Assembly (NCBI GenBank): GCA_029378245.1
Contig: JARKIF010000006.1
Span: forward strand, 2,046,001-2,110,000
DNA from: Roridomyces roridus
Taxonomy: Eukaryota; Basidiomycota; Agaricomycetes; Agaricales; Mycenaceae
Length of the DNA stretch: 64,000 bases
Direction of reading: 5' to 3'
In this document: one piece after another, positions 1-9,295 of the stretch
How the letters are laid out: each line of letters begins with the position of its first letter
Position numbering within the stretch: position 1 is the stretch's first letter
Made by a program: the position numbers and the translations under genes
The notes under the pieces: generated by a model
Seen by the model: the letters and a program-made list of their open reading frames with translations, nothing else
Told to the model about the DNA's origin: nothing
Databases searched by the model: none

Positions 1-567
1 CTGTACGTGCCTCCATTTGCTCACTACCCTCACTCATCGTTTTCAGCTCTACTTATGCTGTGGGCGCCGCGACTCTATCTGTATTATCAGGTACAGATGG
101 AGAAGCTTTGTTCTTGGAGGAAGCTGCGGTGGAACTTCCCCGGATGCGCATTTGCGGGCGCCACCTTCAACTTCGGCCCTCGTACAATCACCGCCCCGCA
201 CGTCGACTTTGCTAACCTCGCATGGGGCTGGTGCTCCATCACCGCGCTCGGAAACTTTGACCCCGACGTTGGTGGGATGCTGATCCTCTGGCACCTCAAG
301 CTTGTCATTCGTTTCCCTCCTGGCTCGACCGTCCTCATTCCATCCGCCCTCGTCAAGCACTCCAACACCCCGATTGGCAAGAACGAGACGCGAACCTCGT
401 TTGCTCAGTACACGGCGGGTGGGTTATTCCACTGGCTGTGGAACGGCTGCAAGACGGATGTCGCGTTCGAGAATGCCGACGCCGGGGTCAAGGCACAGCG
501 TGCAGCCGAGGAGAAGGAGCGGTGGATGGAGGGCATGGCCATGTATAGTAAAATTGACGAGCTTTAG
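1..567 (+). CDS. TET/JBP-like 2-oxoglutarate/Fe(II) dioxygenase, 3' part of gene
   Basis: The window opens inside this gene; only its C-terminal part is visible. The translated frame carries the double-stranded beta-helix signature of the fungal TET/JBP-like family: ATFNFGPRTITAPHVDF with the iron-binding H-x-D (HVD codons 199-207), the conserved GWCSITALG and GG..ILW..KL.I.FPPGST blocks, the distal histidine in VKHSN, and the 2-oxoglutarate arginine in ETRTSF. TET/JBP enzymes oxidise 5-methylcytosine or thymine in DNA, and the family is strongly expanded in mushroom-forming fungi, where copies are linked to KDZ DNA transposons. The iron triad and the arginine are intact, so this copy could be catalytic. 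The 3' end of an intron (ttttcag, ending near 46) and a likely exon follow the window edge, so the start codon lies outside. Its actual substrate is inferred, not shown. Confidence 0.8.
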   Translation: MYVPPFAHYPHSSFSALLMLWAPRLYLYYQVQMEKLCSWRKLRWNFPGCAFAGATFNFGPRTITAPHVDFANLAWGWCSITALGNFDPDVGGMLILWHLKLVIRFPPGSTVLIPSALVKHSNTPIGKNETRTSFAQYTAGGLFHWLWNGCKTDVAFENADAGVKAQRAAEEKERWMEGMAMYSKIDEL

Positions 568-953
568 CTACATTAGTTGTTTTACCATTGCAATAATTAC
601 TCTTCCTCTCAAATTTCTTTGTGAATGGACGAAACACGCCTTTGGAATGGCCAGACCTTTCTCAAAGGCATGACGAATCCGAATATTGGGTGACGAACCC
701 GGATTTCGGCTTTATCGGATATCTCGGAATAGGCTGCCGAGCTGCAGAAAAGTTGTTAGTTACAGGGACTGAGGGACAATGGAGGCCTAGAATTTTGTCA
801 GAGGCCTCTAAATGAGGAATAAAATGAATTTGAATCGAAAAGAAATTTGGCGGGGATGTACGCGTTGTGGAGAATCTCAAGTCATTGTTTCGGTGAGTGA
901 ATCACACTCTTGTCTCTTGATCACCAACCACATTCATCTTTTTCTGCGCACTC

Positions 954-1615
954 ATGCTCAACAATTCCTCCCACCACACTCAAAGCGACAAAGATAATCC
1001 TCATTTGACCAAGTCCAAGACGCGGGAAGCCAACAAGGCCGCAGCAAAACGATATCGAGAGCGGAATCCAGAGGAGACAAGACGGAGGGCACGAGAGCGA
1101 ATGCAGCGGTGCGTGTATAACTATTCAGATTCATTCACTCTTCTAACTACTGTGCATAGTGTTCGTGAGCAGAGGAAAGGCACCACCGAGGCCGGGCTGC
1201 TGCTGGAGCAGCGTCGGGCTGCTGAATCCATTCAGCGTGAAGGGTGTGTCTCCTGAACTTTAGTTCACACTTCTACTGATACATCTACTTGTAGAGCGCG
1301 TCAAGCGTTGGTCTCACATTCTTCAATCCTCACCCCCGCCATTCATCTACCCGCTACAGCGATTTCATCAACAAGTACGGCCAAGGCGCGTTCGAACGCC
1401 ATTATCTTCCGAAGCTCGACGAGGAGCATCAGTCATTGCCGCGGGCGCGTTGGGACTGGGTTGTCAAAGCAGATCGTGCAAGACTCCGTGAGTTGAATGA
1501 AATAATCTACAGTGGAAGAGGTGGAAGAGCCCTTCTCGGGGACATTGGACGGGCGGAGATGGAGAAGTTGAGGCTCTGCCGGGGTGCCCCTCACTTGAAG
1601 GCAAAGAAAAAATAG
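954..1615 (+). CDS. Arg/Glu-rich small protein, agaric-type hypothetical
   Basis: Three exons can be joined: 954-1108, 1160-1243 and 1297-1615, with introns gtgcgt...catag and gtgtgt...gtagag; the second acceptor was chosen because it alone opens the downstream frame. The N-terminal half is highly charged (ANKAAAKRYRERNPEETRRR, an RYRERNPE motif) and likely forms a basic helix. The C-terminal half contains DFINKYGQGAFERHYLPKL, an aromatic block, and ends in a short lysine tail (LKAKKK). I do not recognise a domain of known function. Proteins with RYRERxxE-type repeats are common as uncharacterised families in agaric genomes. It follows the TET/JBP-like gene in the same orientation, with no sign of shared transcription. 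Nucleic-acid binding is possible from the composition but is inference only. Confidence 0.5.
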
Positions 1616-1770
1616 GTGTTTGTCGAGAGGATAAAGAACAAAGTCCAGGGTAGTGTATTATTATTTTTATTGCAATGCACAGTCGGCGCTGCGTACTCGG
1701 TGCTGAAAGCCTTTTTTATGAGTCTGGATTTGGTGTGATCCCGGGTGAAGGCAGATGGCCACCTTCATCA

Positions 1771-1858
1771 GCCGGTTGCTGGAGTGGTTAATCATCCTTG
1801 ACTCTTCAAATTCTACGCTGTCAATGGCTCCAAGTTCGATTCTCGGTTTTGCTTTTTT
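1771..1858 (+). other. tRNA-like sequence with Pol III features (degenerate tRNA or SINE head)
   Basis: A box-B-like GTTCGATTC lies at 1834-1842, preceded by a D-arm-like GGAGTGGTTAATC and a possible anticodon stem TTGAC/GTCAA. A run of six T at 1853-1858 could end Pol III transcription. The acceptor ends do not pair, so I do not call a functional tRNA. It may be a decayed tRNA or the head of a SINE. Confidence 0.3.
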
Positions 1859-2149
1859 CCGTTTGGGTCTCGACTTGATTTGTTTATTTTTGACTTGTCT
1901 CGTTTTGCTCACTCACCCTCCTTCCACCACTCTCATTTCAATCCTTGTCCTTCATGCTTACCATGCCTTTCTGTGCTCCCAAATTCCACCCTGGCAACAA
2001 CTTCGTCGACGAGATTTCACACAACAAATCGCAGCAGAAATATTGGTACACTGTGGAGGAGCGGGGCCTCTTCACCATCAAGTGCATCTTTTTTTCTCCT
2101 CCATCCTACGCCTCTGAAGCTGCCTTCTAGTGGAGACGCGCGTGCTGCT

Positions 2150-3164
2150 ATGGACCCTGCCAGGAACGGCCGTGATCTGCACATCTTCGACACTAGGGCA
2201 CTGGCAATCGAAGACTGGCAACGGCGATGTGCAAACGACCATGACCACAGCCACGATCCCCCGTCCGATTCTCCATCCGACTCCCTTCCCCCTGTCGAGA
2301 AGGGTCCCGCTGCGGCTAAGCCGTCTCCGATCAAACGCGCGTCGCAATCCAAGCAAGCAACGGGAAAGGCATTGAAGGCAACGACCAGAGCCGAGCCTGC
2401 AGCCAAATTCCCGCGCCCGCGCACCATCCAGGCTGCGTTGGCAGAGCGCTCACCCGCGTCTCGGGCGAGACAGGCAGAGGCGCAGGCTCGTGTCGATGCC
2501 GTGCCAACGATCTTGCCCCCACCTCGGGTGATACCCACAACACCTCACAAACCCACCCCGTCGACAATCCAGCATCTCGAGCGGGATGTAGTGAAGGCTG
2601 GGAACGCGGGTGACGACAATGGGCACTCGGGGAGGCCCGTCTTCGATTTGACGACCCCGGATCGCGACAACGTGCAGCCGGGGAGGCCGGTCTACGATTT
2701 GACCACCCCGGATCGTGACGATCGTGTCTCCATGAGCTCGGAGGGCTCACTTCCTTCCATCAGCTCAGAGAGTTCTCTCTCGTCGTCCTCCAACGTCTCG
2801 CCCTCGTCTACCCAAGGAGCTCGTGCTCCTCCTCCACCTTACCACCTTCCTGTCCCACCTGCCGCCGCACGTGTCAAACACAAGGAGTCGGAACATGAGG
2901 ACAATTCAGTCTCCACCCGTGCCCGTCCCACTGGACGCAGCACGCCCACGCGGGCTTCGTCGTCATTGAATCAGTCGCCAACAAAGATGTACGTCAATGA
3001 GACCACGCGCAAGATCTATGGTGATGTGTGAGTATATTCATCTTTCGAGCCCGCATTAAACTGACCTTGATACTTGCAGCAAGATGGCGGTGCGCGATAT
3101 GCGTCTGCGGGACATTGTCACGGAGATGGATGAGGCCGAGGTCTCGTCGGTCTTTGGTGCCTAG
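2150..3164 (+). CDS. Disordered Pro/Ser-rich protein with tandem SUMO-interaction-like motifs
   Basis: Two exons, 2150-3027 and 3080-3164, joined across gtgagt...ttgcag to give YGD-V-KMAVRDMRLRDIV and a stop after SSVFGA. The ATG at 2150 was preferred because upstream codons of the same frame run through pyrimidine-rich, UTR-like sequence. The protein (about 320 residues) is low complexity: basic and Ala-rich near 50-130, Ser-rich near 215-245, Pro-rich after that. Two tandem copies of a unit, GRPVFDLTTPDRD and GRPVYDLTTPDRD (DNA about 2629-2719), each contain a V-F/Y-D-L-T core that matches the hydrophobic SUMO-interaction motif followed by acidic residues. The short last exon encodes a conserved-looking amphipathic helix (MAVRDMRLRDIVTEMDEAEV). 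No enzyme domain is visible. A scaffold or nuclear adaptor role is only a guess. Confidence 0.55.
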
Positions 3165-3321
3165 CGGGGTGGTGTTGTGCAACTTGTATGAAAATGTATT
3201 GAGTTCGTTTTTATTACTATTTGCCTGTATAGAGTGTGTTCTATGGAATTTTTGGATTTACATTGTAGGACTTGACTTGGAAGAGGTAAAATTGAGAGAA
3301 TTAAAAAGAAATGGAAATCAA

Positions 3322-3412
3322 GTGGACCAAGATTCGAACTCAAGGTAGAGTGCTGAGCATTAAAGCTCAGGAGTAACTGGGAAGAGTGCAAGACCACTGG
3401 GTTATCGGGAAC
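3322..3412 (-). other. tRNA-like sequence, minus strand (degenerate tRNA or SINE head)
   Basis: Read on the minus strand there is an A-box-like ...ACCCAGTGG and a B-box-like GAGTTCGAATC (complement of 3331-3341), with a T5 run about 35 nt further on (complement of 3302-3306). The T stem is mostly wobble pairs and no acceptor stem forms, so it is not called as a tRNA. Confidence 0.28.
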
Positions 3413-3727
3413 ATACTACCTGCAAGTTCAGTCTAAATATGCCACCACCGGTGCCGTGAGTTCGCGGAAATTAAAACAGTGGCTTCTATTGATTTCGTTG
3501 ACTATCCCGCAATCGCCGCCTTGACGTGGGACTGGTAATGCTGGCAGCGATGTCCGATTCCCACCACTACCTTTCTTCTCTCCCTGTCCTCTCGCCATTG
3601 TGGTCGTCTTGCGCGGTTCAATGCTCAAATGTCTCGCCACTCAAGCGTTGTTTACACCAGTCGGCTCCAGCACGTGAGCCTCACCTCCTGGAATCAACAA
3701 GCTCGGCTTTTGTCTCGTACCACCGCC

Positions 3728-5366
3728 ATGCCCTCCTCTTCGACTCGCCCGAGCCCTCCTCCTTTACCTGAATGCAGTCGCTCCCGCAGCCTCAGTCCAG
3801 ATGGCTCTGACGACGATGTACCCCCTTCCCGCCGCCCCTCCAGCACCAAACGTCGCGTCGTCGACTTGGAGCCCGACAAGCCCGAGGAGGACTGGGTCGG
3901 CAACGAGGATGCTGCACTCCTCGAGGGCATGCGCACCACCAGCCACCGCTCGCGCAACCGTCATCTCCCTGCCCAGCCGGCCCGCAAGCATTCTCACAGG
4001 AGTCGGAAGGGAATGTACGGGGTGCAGACCGCAAAGAAGGCCGCCAAGAACAGGCAGCTTGAGGGGCTGTATGCGGAGCTCGACATGCTCAACGCCCAGC
4101 GCGAGTTGGCGGCAGTCGAGTTGTCAAAGACGTACAAGATGAAGGTGGAGGAGGTGCGCCGTCGGATGATGACCTCGGCCATCGTCAAGGGCTCGCGGGA
4201 GAAACAGATCCACAACGCGAAGATGTCACATATCGCGGAGCTTGTAAATGCTGGTACGTCGTGTGGTTTCTCTGTTTTTTTTTTTTTTTTTTTCATCTAA
4301 AACGTCTCTGACTCGATTCCACAGACCTTCCACGCGGCGAGAAGCTCAACAGCTCCCAGCTCAACGCCCACATTGCCAACAACCGCCACCTCTATGACGA
4401 TTACACCGAGGAGGAGGAGGCAGAGCTCCTGGCCAAGCTCGAGGAGAAACGGACGGTCAAGAAGAGTGGAGCGCGGGCCAACAACCTCTTGGCAAAGATC
4501 GTGGCCAAGAAAACAATTGCGAAGATCGGCCAAATGGTAAGTAATTCGTCTCGGATGCGGCTTACCATGGGCTCATGGGTATGCAGATGATTGCGTTGGC
4601 GCAGCAGACCGGTGTCATCGGCCACGCCGCCTTCACGCGGACGCACCCGCACGACAAGACGGGCACCTATTTTGTCGAGTCCGAGGGCGGCGGTGACTTT
4701 CTTGCGCACGCGTTTGGGAAGAGCGCGCCCGACTTCATGGTAATGTACGAGATGTGGGGAATGAATCGAGACAAAGGTACGTATTCGACACCCCTCTCTT
4801 TCCCTTTCTGATTCGTTACCCAGTCACCCTCGCCAACGAACTCTTGAGGCTCCAAAAAGCGTGTCGGGTGATAATCATGAAAGGTTTCCGTAAGTCTCTT
4901 CATCTATTGACGTCTTTTTATTAACTCCTTTGCTTTCCCAGTTCTCGTACGCGGCGTCACCAAGGCCCAGATGAACCACAAGGACTACATCGGCGCAATC
5001 GTCAAGAAATTCGGTGTTGGGATCATCGGCTGGCCGCAGGGCGTGCCCTTTGTCACCGCGAGCAAAATCGGCGCGCTCCCCACCATCAAGAAGCTCCACG
5101 ACGCGCTCGAGTCCGGCGCCTGCCACTGGAGGAAGCTCACCCCGTCCGAGAAGGCGCGCCTCATTGCCCAGCACGAGGAGATGCTCGAGAACGGCGAGGT
5201 GACGAAGACGACTCGGAAGGGGAAGGGGAAGGGGAAGGGGAAGAAGGGTGTAGAGGAGGAGGGTAGTGATGATGACGACAAGCAGGAGCAGGAGCAGAAG
5301 GAGGACGAGGGTGGGGCAGATGACGATGAGGAGGAGGAGGAGCGTCCCCGTACGGGGAAGGAGTAG
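3728..5366 (+). CDS. Agaric-specific GWP-type protein, Lys/Glu-rich, ending at an in-frame TAG
   Basis: Five exons join cleanly: 3728-4253, 4325-4536, 4587-4776, 4824-4889 and 4942-5366. An upstream in-frame ATG at 3629 is an alternative start. After a basic, Ser/Pro-rich N-terminus and a long charged helix (around residues 100-180) comes a compact conserved block, NHKDYIGAIVKKFGVGIIGWP followed by PF....IGALP..KKLHDAL.SGACHWRKL. This matches a family I know only from mushroom genomes, typically multi-copy and of unknown role, with an invariant GWP and a late SGxCxW. The exon then turns acidic and lysine-rich (a GKGKGKGK run and DDEEEEE) and reaches TAG at 5364-5366. The same frame stays open for 180 more codons. 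The first intron contains a long poly-T run. Function unknown; low-complexity tails suggest a nuclear protein. Confidence 0.6.
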
Positions 5367-5906
5367 TACGCCAGACTCGAGCAGCTGGCGGTGGATGCGA
5401 GGAAGCGGGGGAAGGAGGAGGAAAAGCAGAGGAAGCTGAAGGCGAAGGCGGCGGCGGTGAAGTCGAAGGAGCAGGGCGGGAGGAAGAAGGCCGACAAGTC
5501 GGCCAGCACCAAACCCATCACCAAGCGCGTTGCGGCCAAGGAAAAGGCGGTGCAGCCGCGCAAGCGCAAGGATGCCGATGGGGCGGTGGCCAAGTCGAGG
5601 AAGCGCAAGGCGCGCGAGGCGGACGACGACCACGAGCAGCCCGTGAAGTTGACAAAGCGGCCGAAACCCAAGCCGGCGTACAAGGGCGCCAATGGCACTG
5701 GTGCCAAAGACCCCACCACGACTCCAGCCTCCCCTCCCCGCGAGACATCTCCTCCCCCTCCTCCTCACAAGTCCACCCCCGCCAGCGCGAGCACCACGTC
5801 GTCCGGATCCACGGCTAAGAAGGTGAAGCGGAAAGGACCGCCGGGCGTGCGGGGGACATTTGCCGGGGGTGTATTCAAGGTGTACGGGAAGGATGATATG
5901 ATTTGA
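5367..5906 (+). CDS. Open continuation of the preceding frame after the TAG, Lys-rich tail
   Basis: Directly downstream of the TAG at 5364-5366 and in the same frame, an uninterrupted reading frame runs to TGA at 5904-5906. It encodes YARLEQLAVDARKRGKEEEK and then a long basic, Pro/Lys-rich tail with several nuclear-localisation-like clusters (KSRKRK, KRPKPK, KKVKRK) and a final GVFKVYGKDDMI. Composition matches the preceding exon, so I read it as the original C-terminus of the same protein. It may be separated by a nonsense mutation, or rejoined by an intron that removes the stop. It could instead be dead sequence. Confidence 0.4.
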   Translation, partial: YARLEQLAVDARKRGKEEEKQRKLKAKAAAVKSKEQGGRKKADKSASTKPITKRVAAKEKAVQPRKRKDADGAVAKSRKRKAREADDDHEQPVKLTKRPKPKPAYKGANGTGAKDPTTTPASPPRETSPPPPPHKSTPASASTTSSGSTAKKVKRKGPPGVRGTFAGGVFKVYGKDDMI

Positions 5907-6218
5907 CGTGGCCTGGACGCGAAAAAAATGATCTCTATGCATGTAGATTCTGTTCCCTCTATGCCCGTATTTTTTTCTTGTATTATGTCTCGAGTTTACA
6001 TGATTTTTCTGCATACTTTCCTTTTTGGGACATCGGGAGTCGGGGGCGCGCGTCGGTGATGGCGCCGACCTCGGCATCAGTGGGAAATGATCTTCTTCGG
6101 CACCACGGCAATGCCTTTGTGCTTTCTAAGTCTACAGAAGCTTATCGCAAGCATATGTCAAAAGCTTTTCGGAAGCTTAAACGGAAGCATGCCTGAAATC
6201 CAGCAACTTGGCGTCTTA

Positions 6219-6247
6219 GCCTGGTACCACTGCTACAGGTACCAGGC
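6219..6247. repeat. Perfect 10-bp inverted repeat (hairpin)
   Basis: GCCTGGTACC at 6219-6228 is followed by a 9-nt spacer and its exact complement GGTACCAGGC at 6238-6247. It lies in the gap between the Lys-rich protein and the reductase relic, and could be a bidirectional terminator hairpin or a small MITE remnant. Confidence 0.6.
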
Positions 6248-6385
6248 TACCTAGCTTACTTAGGTGGAAGGTACAAAGGTACAGGTGAAAGACGGACACA
6301 TCCAGCTCTAAGACAAAGACGGCGAAAGATGAGTTTCAAAGACGTAAGACGACCTCCACAAGACAAAGACGCCAAAGCCAAACCG

Positions 6386-7092
6386 GCCGTTTTACTGATG
6401 ATGGCGAAAGTAAATACGTCTCCGAGAGGGTAAGTCTGCGATTTCTTTTTATCTATATCGGTGTAACAGGTTCTCCAAGATTCTCGCAGCCTCAGGACTG
6501 CACTCAATCTCCTTCCGAATCGGTCAGATCAGCGGCTCCACGCAGAGCGGCGCATGGTCAACGACGGACTGGGTTCCCACCATCGTTAAATCGAGTCTCG
6601 CGCTTCGAGCCTTCCCCTCCGATCCTTCGAACATCGTAGCGTGGTTTCCCGCAGAGGCCGTTTCCAGTGCTATAGTCGATGCTACTCTCATGTCCTTTGA
6701 AAAGCCGCAATTTACGACCATCAACTTGGTGCATCCGTGTCCCGTCCCCTGGGATGTCATCATGTCCAGTATGGCCGGCATCGCGGAGCTTCCGATGATT
6801 CCTTTCCCTGAGTGGGTCCAGCGAGTAAGGGATAGGGCGATGAGTGCGACAGCAGAGGACTTTGAAAACATTGTGAGTCGATTATCCTCTGCATGCAACC
6901 GACTGTTCACGCTTGTAGCCTGGAATTAAACTCCTTGACTTCCTCACAAGCATGGCGGGGAAGCCAGCGAATCTTGAGTTTTCGACGACCAAAGCTCAGG
7001 AGCTGAGTCGCTCGCTCAGAACTCTGCAGCCACTCGATGAAAAGGACGTAAGGCGATGGATGGCTTATTGGAGACGGAAGGATTTTATCTGA
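6386..7092 (+). pseudogene. 3' relic of a basidiomycete adenylate-forming (NRPS-like) reductase
   Basis: Only the C-terminal thioester-reductase part remains. Readable pieces are TDDGESKYVSER (6398-6429), then after an intron FSKILAASGL...FRIGQISG, GAWSTTDWVPTIVKSS, NIVAWFPAEAVSSAIVDA, and after a second intron (6874-6918) PGIKLLDFL...TTKAQELSRSL and the terminal RRWMAYWRRKDFI before TGA at 7090-7092. In intact enzymes of this family an adenylation domain, a carrier domain and this NAD(P)H-dependent reductase convert a carboxylic acid to an aldehyde. Here the adenylation, carrier and Rossmann nucleotide-binding parts are missing. The donor region reads GAGAGGGTAAGT, one base too long to keep the frame between the first two pieces. 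Upstream sequence to 5907 contains only repeats of AAAGACG-like units. Truncated and non-functional. Confidence 0.7.
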
Positions 7093-7221
7093 ACGGGCGG
7101 CAATCTAGGGATAAACCGGATCCAACCTACACATGTACACCGATATATTAGTTTCAACACTACTTGAAGAATATTTTCCAGTCGGTGTTCTTCTTCTAGA
7201 TATTGGCGTAGACCGAAATCC

Positions 7222-7266
7222 GAAAGTTGAACCAATGTTGTGCATTGTTTGGCACATGTTGAATTT
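7222..7266 (+). repeat. Upstream copy of a ~40-bp direct repeat
   Basis: The segment AAGTTGAACC..TGTTGTGC..TTGTTTGGCA.ATGTTGAATT recurs at about 9006-9047 with only a few mismatches. The two copies flank the MYND-finger gene. A 125-codon ORF (7133-7510) crosses this copy but has no recognisable product. Confidence 0.55.
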
Positions 7267-7634
7267 CAGTGATGGGCACCGAATGGCGGTGATTGGAAGG
7301 ATACCGTATGTTTCAGCTATCCGAAAACTTGTGGAACGGCTGGATACAGTCCGGCCGGCAGGTCTCCCGAAGGTCCACACTTGTGCGCCGATCGGACTCC
7401 CAGAGAGGTCCAATCATTGGGACATGGCGAACATCGATTCTATCGTTGTTCTATCGAGGTTTGAAATTCACCTGCTTACGGTTGATGAGATTTGGGTGAA
7501 CCAGGTATAAATGGAATGAGATATGAACTTGGAAACTCGTGCGCTTGTTAACAGACTCTGATCCGACGTCAACTGAACACGTGCTCCCGACTTCTTTCTT
7601 TTCACCACCTTGTCACCACCACTCCTGAAGCCAG

Positions 7635-8677
7635 ATGGGAGACGCAGAGCTTGGCAATTTTTGGCACTGTGGCCTCAAAGACGGTAACCTCCGCTGTACA
7701 GGGTGCAGAAAAGATGCGTACTGCTCAAATGAATGGTAGGCATCCTTGAAATCGCCCGCGAAAACTGGATGTTGACTTGTGCGCAAAAACCAGCCAGCTC
7801 GCTTCTTGGGAGCAATGCCACAAACAGCTCTGCCGCGGAAAGACTACGAATAAGCCTCTGAAACCCATGTCACCGTTGGACCCTCCCATAGTTCGTTTGA
7901 GCCTCGAAGAAGAACGTGCGCGGACTGGAGGAGATACTGGGGGACTTCACTCAAAGGGCATGCGGACATTCAACATTCAGTGAGTTATTTCACGTACTGC
8001 CCATCCGTTGACCCACATACTCGATAGAGCCTTGCGATCCAGAGGCCCCGAAAACTATGTCGCTATTCCCAATCCACCCATCCTTGAGCTCGTATCGGCG
8101 GAGGAGCGGCCACCAGAATTCACGCATGCAACAACGGAATTGCTTTGTGTGTTTTAGCTTCCAGATTCTTCTCAGTCGGCGGTGCACTTACGGGGATCAT
8201 AGGCGAGTTCTTAATTATGAATGGCCAACGAATCATTACCGCGCAGTCGTACCAACACCCCGTGATTTCCTCGCCGCCAACGAGAGAGCGTGCGATCTCG
8301 GTCCTCCATACAAGGATGTCGATCCACCATACAAAGTGTCTGAAGAGCTGTGCAGTCGCACGGCGACAGGACTGGAAAATTCTTTTGTGGAGCAGCTCGT
8401 CAAGGATCCATTGATGTGGAAGTGCGTTAACCCACGGTGCCTCACAACGCACGTGTTTGGAAATGCCCTTGACGGCCCTCGTCAGATCGTTGTTGGCTCG
8501 TGAGTATTCAATTTTGTGTTTCAAAGAGTAGTGCTGACAAGGTTGTACAGTTATCTCCTGCAGCAGAGTCGGAGGCCTGCTTTACAAGAAATATGGGCGC
8601 CCTGCTGCTACAACGACCAATGCCGAGATTTGGCAGAGACCTGGATGAGGAAGGTGATGGAAAATTTTGTGTTCTAG
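7635..8677 (+). CDS. MYND zinc-finger protein (one junction unresolved)
   Basis: Exon 1 (7635-7735) and exon 2 (from 7794) join so that a cysteine codon is created across the splice, giving LRCTGCRKDAYCSNECQ and then WEQCHKQLC. This is the C-x2-C ... C-x3-C ... H-x3-C half of a MYND finger, a zinc-binding protein-interaction module. Exon 2 ends at 7979 and exon 3 starts at 8028. After FTHATTELL the frame meets TAG near 8154, and the downstream path needs either a very short intron ending at TTCTCAG or a frameshift. Later exons read DPLMWKCVNPRCLTTHVFG (to 8499) and, after an intron, WAPCCYNDQCRDLAETW (8551-8677), adding a second cysteine cluster. Many agaric genomes have families of MYND proteins with variable C-termini. 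Whether this copy is intact is uncertain. Confidence 0.55.
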
Positions 8678-9005
8678 ACTCTTCCGGATATATCGCCGGC
8701 CTCTTGATCGCATGCTTGTATCTTTTTTTCTTGGCTGTAAAATATCATCTTGGGAGTCGTTGTTTCTGCGACCAACTGCGATCATAAGCCTTGCTTCACA
8801 GCCTACGAAGCCTAGTTTATCCTGCAAATCGGTAAACAATGCATGCAATATCGAGGCTTGCCGGATGCTCATGCAGCATAAAGCCGCATCCATATGAGTA
8901 GAGAGCCAGATGCCAGAAAATCCACGATTGAGCACCTCTTTCGTACCCAATTGCGACCTATTCTCCGACATTTGAATAGGGAATGCAGCAGAAATGAGTC
9001 GCCCA

Positions 9006-9047
9006 AGTTGAACCGGTGTTGTGCCTTGTTTGGCATATGTTGAATTC
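9006..9047 (+). repeat. Downstream copy of the ~40-bp direct repeat
   Basis: Matches the repeat at 7222-7266 in the same orientation, about 1.8 kb away, on the far side of the MYND-finger gene. Nothing else recognisable was seen between 8678 and 9295. Confidence 0.5.
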
Positions 9048-9295
9048 TATCCAACTTGTTGGATTTGTGCTTCAAAACTACTCGCTGAAGATTGTAAACG
9101 ATGTGAAACGCTCAGCATCAACTCAGTTCAATGCTATGAAGACTCCAGGAAAGTCTCCGGAGGGCCGAGACCAGATAATGACATGTCCAAAAGTTTAAAC
9201 TTGATTCAAGTTGCCGCTTCTTGCCCTGTGTGTAGGATGCAACCCTTGAAGCCTCTCTCATTCCCCACTCAGGAGCTCCTGCTAACCTCAGTCAA

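Noticed and set aside
1308..1496. Alternative third exon in the frame SHSSILTPAIHLP
   Set aside because: The neighbouring frame gives a more protein-like product (DFINKYGQGAFERHYLPKL) and continues to a stop at 1615.
4268..4296. Long poly-T as a retrotransposon tail or Pol III terminator
   Set aside because: It sits inside a spliced intron next to the branch/acceptor side, and no inserted element borders it.
4875..6077. 400-codon minus-strand ORF over the Lys-rich protein
   Set aside because: It is the antisense shadow of GC-rich Lys/Glu codons (long Leu runs) and overlaps the better-supported spliced plus-strand gene.
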